Shown here: piece by piece, positions 62,015-64,000 of the stretch
How the letters are laid out: every line of letters starts with the position of its first letter
Numbering within the stretch: position 1 is the stretch's first letter
Assembly (NCBI RefSeq): GCF_003854935.1
Contig: NZ_CP033969.1
Span: 930,001-994,000, forward strand
Direction of reading: 5' to 3'
DNA: 64,000 nt
From: Cupriavidus pauculus
Lineage (GTDB): Bacteria; Pseudomonadota; Gammaproteobacteria; Burkholderiales; Burkholderiaceae
Made by a program: the position numbers and the translations under genes
Notes under the pieces: generated by a model
Seen by the model: only the letters and a program-made list of their open reading frames with translations
What the model was told of the DNA's origin: nothing
Databases searched by the model: none

Positions 62015-62683
62015 ATGTACACGCGGCTGCCCACCACCTTCGAACTGATGGAAGCGCTCCAGACGGCGCCGGCCCAGAAGCGGCCCGACAGCCGGCTGGG
62101 CGCGGTGCTGTGGGCCGGCTTCGTGCTGGCGCTGGTGCCCACGCTGGTGGCCGGCGGGGCGCTGGTCTGGTGGCACCAGGTCCTGCTCCAGCCGCCACCG
62201 GGCTGGTTGCCGCAGGCGTTCCACATCCTGCTGGCGGTCAGCGGCGTGTTCTACGTGGCGGCATGGCTGGCGCGGCTGCTGGGCGGGCGCGAGGTGTGGC
62301 GGCATCCGCGGCACTGGCTGTCGCGCCGGGTCGATAGCCAGAACGAGGTCGAGAACGCGCTGCTGCGGCGGCTGGGCCGGATTCCAGCGCTGCAATTGCG
62401 CGCGCGGCAGCGGCGCATCCTGCTGCAGGCCCGCATCTGGGAAGGCAGCGCCCGTACGGTGGCGCTGGTGCTGGCGCTGGTCCCGGCCGCCGTGGTGCTG
62501 GCCGACGGCATGGCCGTGGTCAAGCCGGGCCACGCGCCGGCCGTGGTGGCCATCTACGGCGTGGTGCTGGTGCTGGGCGCGGCGCTGGCGCTGTTCGCCC
62601 AGCTGCAGTGCAGCGCGCCGCTGCGGCGGCTGGCCTACGTGCTGGGCGAGGCGGCCGAGATCAGCGAGAAACTGGCCCGCTAG
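62015..62683 (+). CDS. Hypothetical membrane protein (four helices)
   Basis: 222 residues, no family recognised. Four hydrophobic segments are visible: about 28-54 (GAVLWAGFVLALVPTLVAGG), 65-88, 146-164 (TVALVLALVPAAVVLADG) and 176-195. A basic cytoplasmic-type loop lies between helices 2 and 3 (RRLGRIPALQLRARQRRIL). The C-terminus is charged. ATG 62015 (MYTRLPTTFELMEAL) is the natural start. No catalytic motif. Confidence 0.75.
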   Translation: MYTRLPTTFELMEALQTAPAQKRPDSRLGAVLWAGFVLALVPTLVAGGALVWWHQVLLQPPPGWLPQAFHILLAVSGVFYVAAWLARLLGGREVWRHPRHWLSRRVDSQNEVENALLRRLGRIPALQLRARQRRILLQARIWEGSARTVALVLALVPAAVVLADGMAVVKPGHAPAVVAIYGVVLVLGAALALFAQLQCSAPLRRLAYVLGEAAEISEKLAR

Positions 62684-62796
62684 GGCCGGGCGGGCCTCAG
62701 TCCATGGCCGCCCGCGCATGGGCGGCATCGCCGGGCGGGCATACCGCATGGCGGCGCCAATGCCTCACAATGTGGCGGCAGGAGACAAATGGCGTT

Positions 62797-63750
62797 ATGG
62801 ACAAACTCAAACAAATCGAAGCATTCATCGCCGTGGTCGAGCACGGCAGCATGGCGGCCGCGGCACTGACGCAGAACGTCACGCCGGTCATGATCGGCCG
62901 GCGGATCAACGCGCTGGAGGCGCGCATCGGCGTGAAGCTGCTGCACCGGTCCACGCGGCGCATCGTGGTGACGGAGCAGGGCGCCGCGTTCATGGAACAG
63001 TGCAAGAAGGCGCTGTCCGACCTGGACCGGGCCGAGATGCTGATCGCCGAAGGCAAGCACAAGGCCACCGGGCACCTGATCGTGTCGGCGCCGGCCGCGT
63101 TCGGGCGCAAGCACGTGGCGCCGCACGCGCCGGCCTTCCTGGCGGCCAACCCCGAAGTCCAGATCTCGTTCAACCTGACCGACCGCGTGGTGGACCTGGT
63201 GCGCGAGGGCTACGACCTGGGCATCCGCATCGGCGGCGCCATCGATCCCAACTTCGTGGCGATCAAGCTGGCGACCAACAAGCGCGTGGTCTGCGGCACG
63301 CCGGCCTACTTTGCGCGCCACGGCGTGCCCCACACGCTGGAAGACCTGGAAAAGCACAACTGCCTGGCGTTCAACCTGCAGGGCGGCCAGCAGCGCGGCT
63401 GGTACTTCCAGCAGAACGGCAAGACCGTGACCGTGCGCGTGCGCGGCAACCTGGACTGCAACGACGGCGAACTGCTGCACCGCTGGACCGGCGAGAGCCT
63501 GGGGCTGGGCTGGCGGTCGACCTGGGAAATCCTGCCGCAGCTGGAGAGCGGCGAGCTGATCACGGTGCTCGACGAGTTCGCGCTGCCCGACTACGACATC
63601 CTGGCCGTGTACCCGCAGCAGCGCCCGGTGCCGGCCAAGATCCGCTTCTTCATCGAGCACCTGAAGCAGGCGTTCGGCAAGCCCGGGTACTGGACCGAGC
63701 GCGACAGCAGCTGGACGCCGGGCAGCACGCGCCGGCATGGGAACGGATAG
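62797..63750 (+). CDS. LysR-family transcriptional regulator
   Basis: 317 residues. The N-terminal winged helix (MDKLKQIEAFIAVVEHGSMA, NALEARIGVKLLHRSTRRI) is of LysR type, and the effector domain spans about 90-300. The subgroup resembles AaeR/DsdR-like regulators with VTEQGAAFMEQCKKAL. The target is unknown; it is separated from gcl by the membrane-protein gene, so control of the gcl cluster is possible but not shown. GGCAGGAGA lies upstream of ATG 62797. Confidence 0.9.
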   Translation: MDKLKQIEAFIAVVEHGSMAAAALTQNVTPVMIGRRINALEARIGVKLLHRSTRRIVVTEQGAAFMEQCKKALSDLDRAEMLIAEGKHKATGHLIVSAPAAFGRKHVAPHAPAFLAANPEVQISFNLTDRVVDLVREGYDLGIRIGGAIDPNFVAIKLATNKRVVCGTPAYFARHGVPHTLEDLEKHNCLAFNLQGGQQRGWYFQQNGKTVTVRVRGNLDCNDGELLHRWTGESLGLGWRSTWEILPQLESGELITVLDEFALPDYDILAVYPQQRPVPAKIRFFIEHLKQAFGKPGYWTERDSSWTPGSTRRHGNG

Positions 63751-63825
63751 CTGTCGGGTATCGGATATGGGGTATCGGGAAAGGGGAAGGGGGATGGGCG
63801 CCCGGCCGGAACCGGACGCCCGAAA

Positions 63826-63857
63826 GAAAAAGCCCGCAGCCATTGCGGTCTGCGGGC
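63826..63857 (-). terminator. Minus-strand terminator near the right edge
   Basis: Read on the minus strand, GCCCGCAG and CTGCGGGC form an 8-base-pair stem with a 10-base loop, followed by five T. It ends a transcript coming from the right, which is otherwise outside the window. On the plus strand the T-run is missing, so it serves the LysR gene poorly. Confidence 0.78.
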
Positions 63858-64000
63858 AGTCCTTCTTGCGAAGGACGGGGAGAGCTCATGAAGTGCGCCC
63901 CCGCAACTCCATGGCGAGAGGAATGATGCGCCTCCCACCCCGTCCTCGTCCTTGATGACGATCAAGCCGATCGCACTGTCCTAGGCCAGCAGCGCGGCCA

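Overview
The window is a GC-rich bacterial chromosome segment that reads as Burkholderiaceae, most likely Cupriavidus or a close Ralstonia relative. This comes from gene order and protein flavour recalled from the family (mnmG-rsmG-parA-parB-atpIBEFHAGDC-hemE-priA, and a gcl-hyi-glxR-ttuD-pyk cluster), not from a database search. The mnmG/rsmG/parAB end normally lies close to the origin of the main chromosome, so positions 1 to 16500 are probably origin-proximal core. dnaA and oriC themselves are not present.

Layout. 1-2663: the 3' end of mnmG, then rsmG, parA and parB. 2664-10780: a complete F1Fo ATP synthase operon with a readable sigma70-type promoter in front of atpI and a perfect terminator after atpC. 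10781-11518: an unusually long gene-free stretch with several hairpins. 11519-16515: an HSL-family esterase, hemE, and priA behind a leader carrying two DnaA-box matches. 16516-21966: putA with GTTGCA operators for its own repressor domain, then an orphan branched-chain amino acid binding protein. 21967-25129: a small accessory patch (a 24-codon stub, two tandem paralogous membrane-anchored genes and a truncated third copy) followed by a TPR protein. 25315-28412: an antiporter coupled to a YbdK-type ligase, and a persulfide dioxygenase-like enzyme. 28492-34929: a minus-strand glycine/serine unit (gcvT, gcvH, gcvP, sdaA) preceded by a tandem glycine riboswitch with promoter and terminator. 34981-39931: a glycine-zipper lipoprotein, a Rep/UvrD helicase and a two-component system. 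40201-44523: a periplasmic binding protein, hemN with a perfect FNR box, a di-haem cytochrome c and tRNA-Arg(CCG). 44765-49952: a flavin oxidase, arfB and a self-sufficient P450-reductase fusion of the CYP102 (P450 BM3) type. 49978-53764: htpX, an exported Pro/Ala-rich protein, a CadR/PbrR-like MerR regulator, rnk and an exported protein made of 12-residue repeats. 53939-61652: a zinc metallopeptidase and a minus-strand glyoxylate-to-pyruvate cluster (pyk, ttuD, glxR, hyi, gcl). 62015-64000: a membrane protein, a LysR regulator and a structured region that ends the window.

How parts work together. The glycine cleavage genes and sdaA channel glycine and serine to one-carbon units and pyruvate under glycine sensing. 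The gcl cluster condenses glyoxylate to tartronate semialdehyde and carries it through glycerate and 2-phosphoglycerate; pyk finishes at pyruvate. A dispersed palindromic repeat occurs at four intergenic places (near 40.0, 53.0, 58.85 and 61.9 kb), two copies in opposite orientation. The main accessory candidate is the stub and tandem gene array at 22.1-23.1 kb, which resembles the debris of a toxin-immunity locus. No CRISPR array, rRNA, insertion sequence or prophage was seen.
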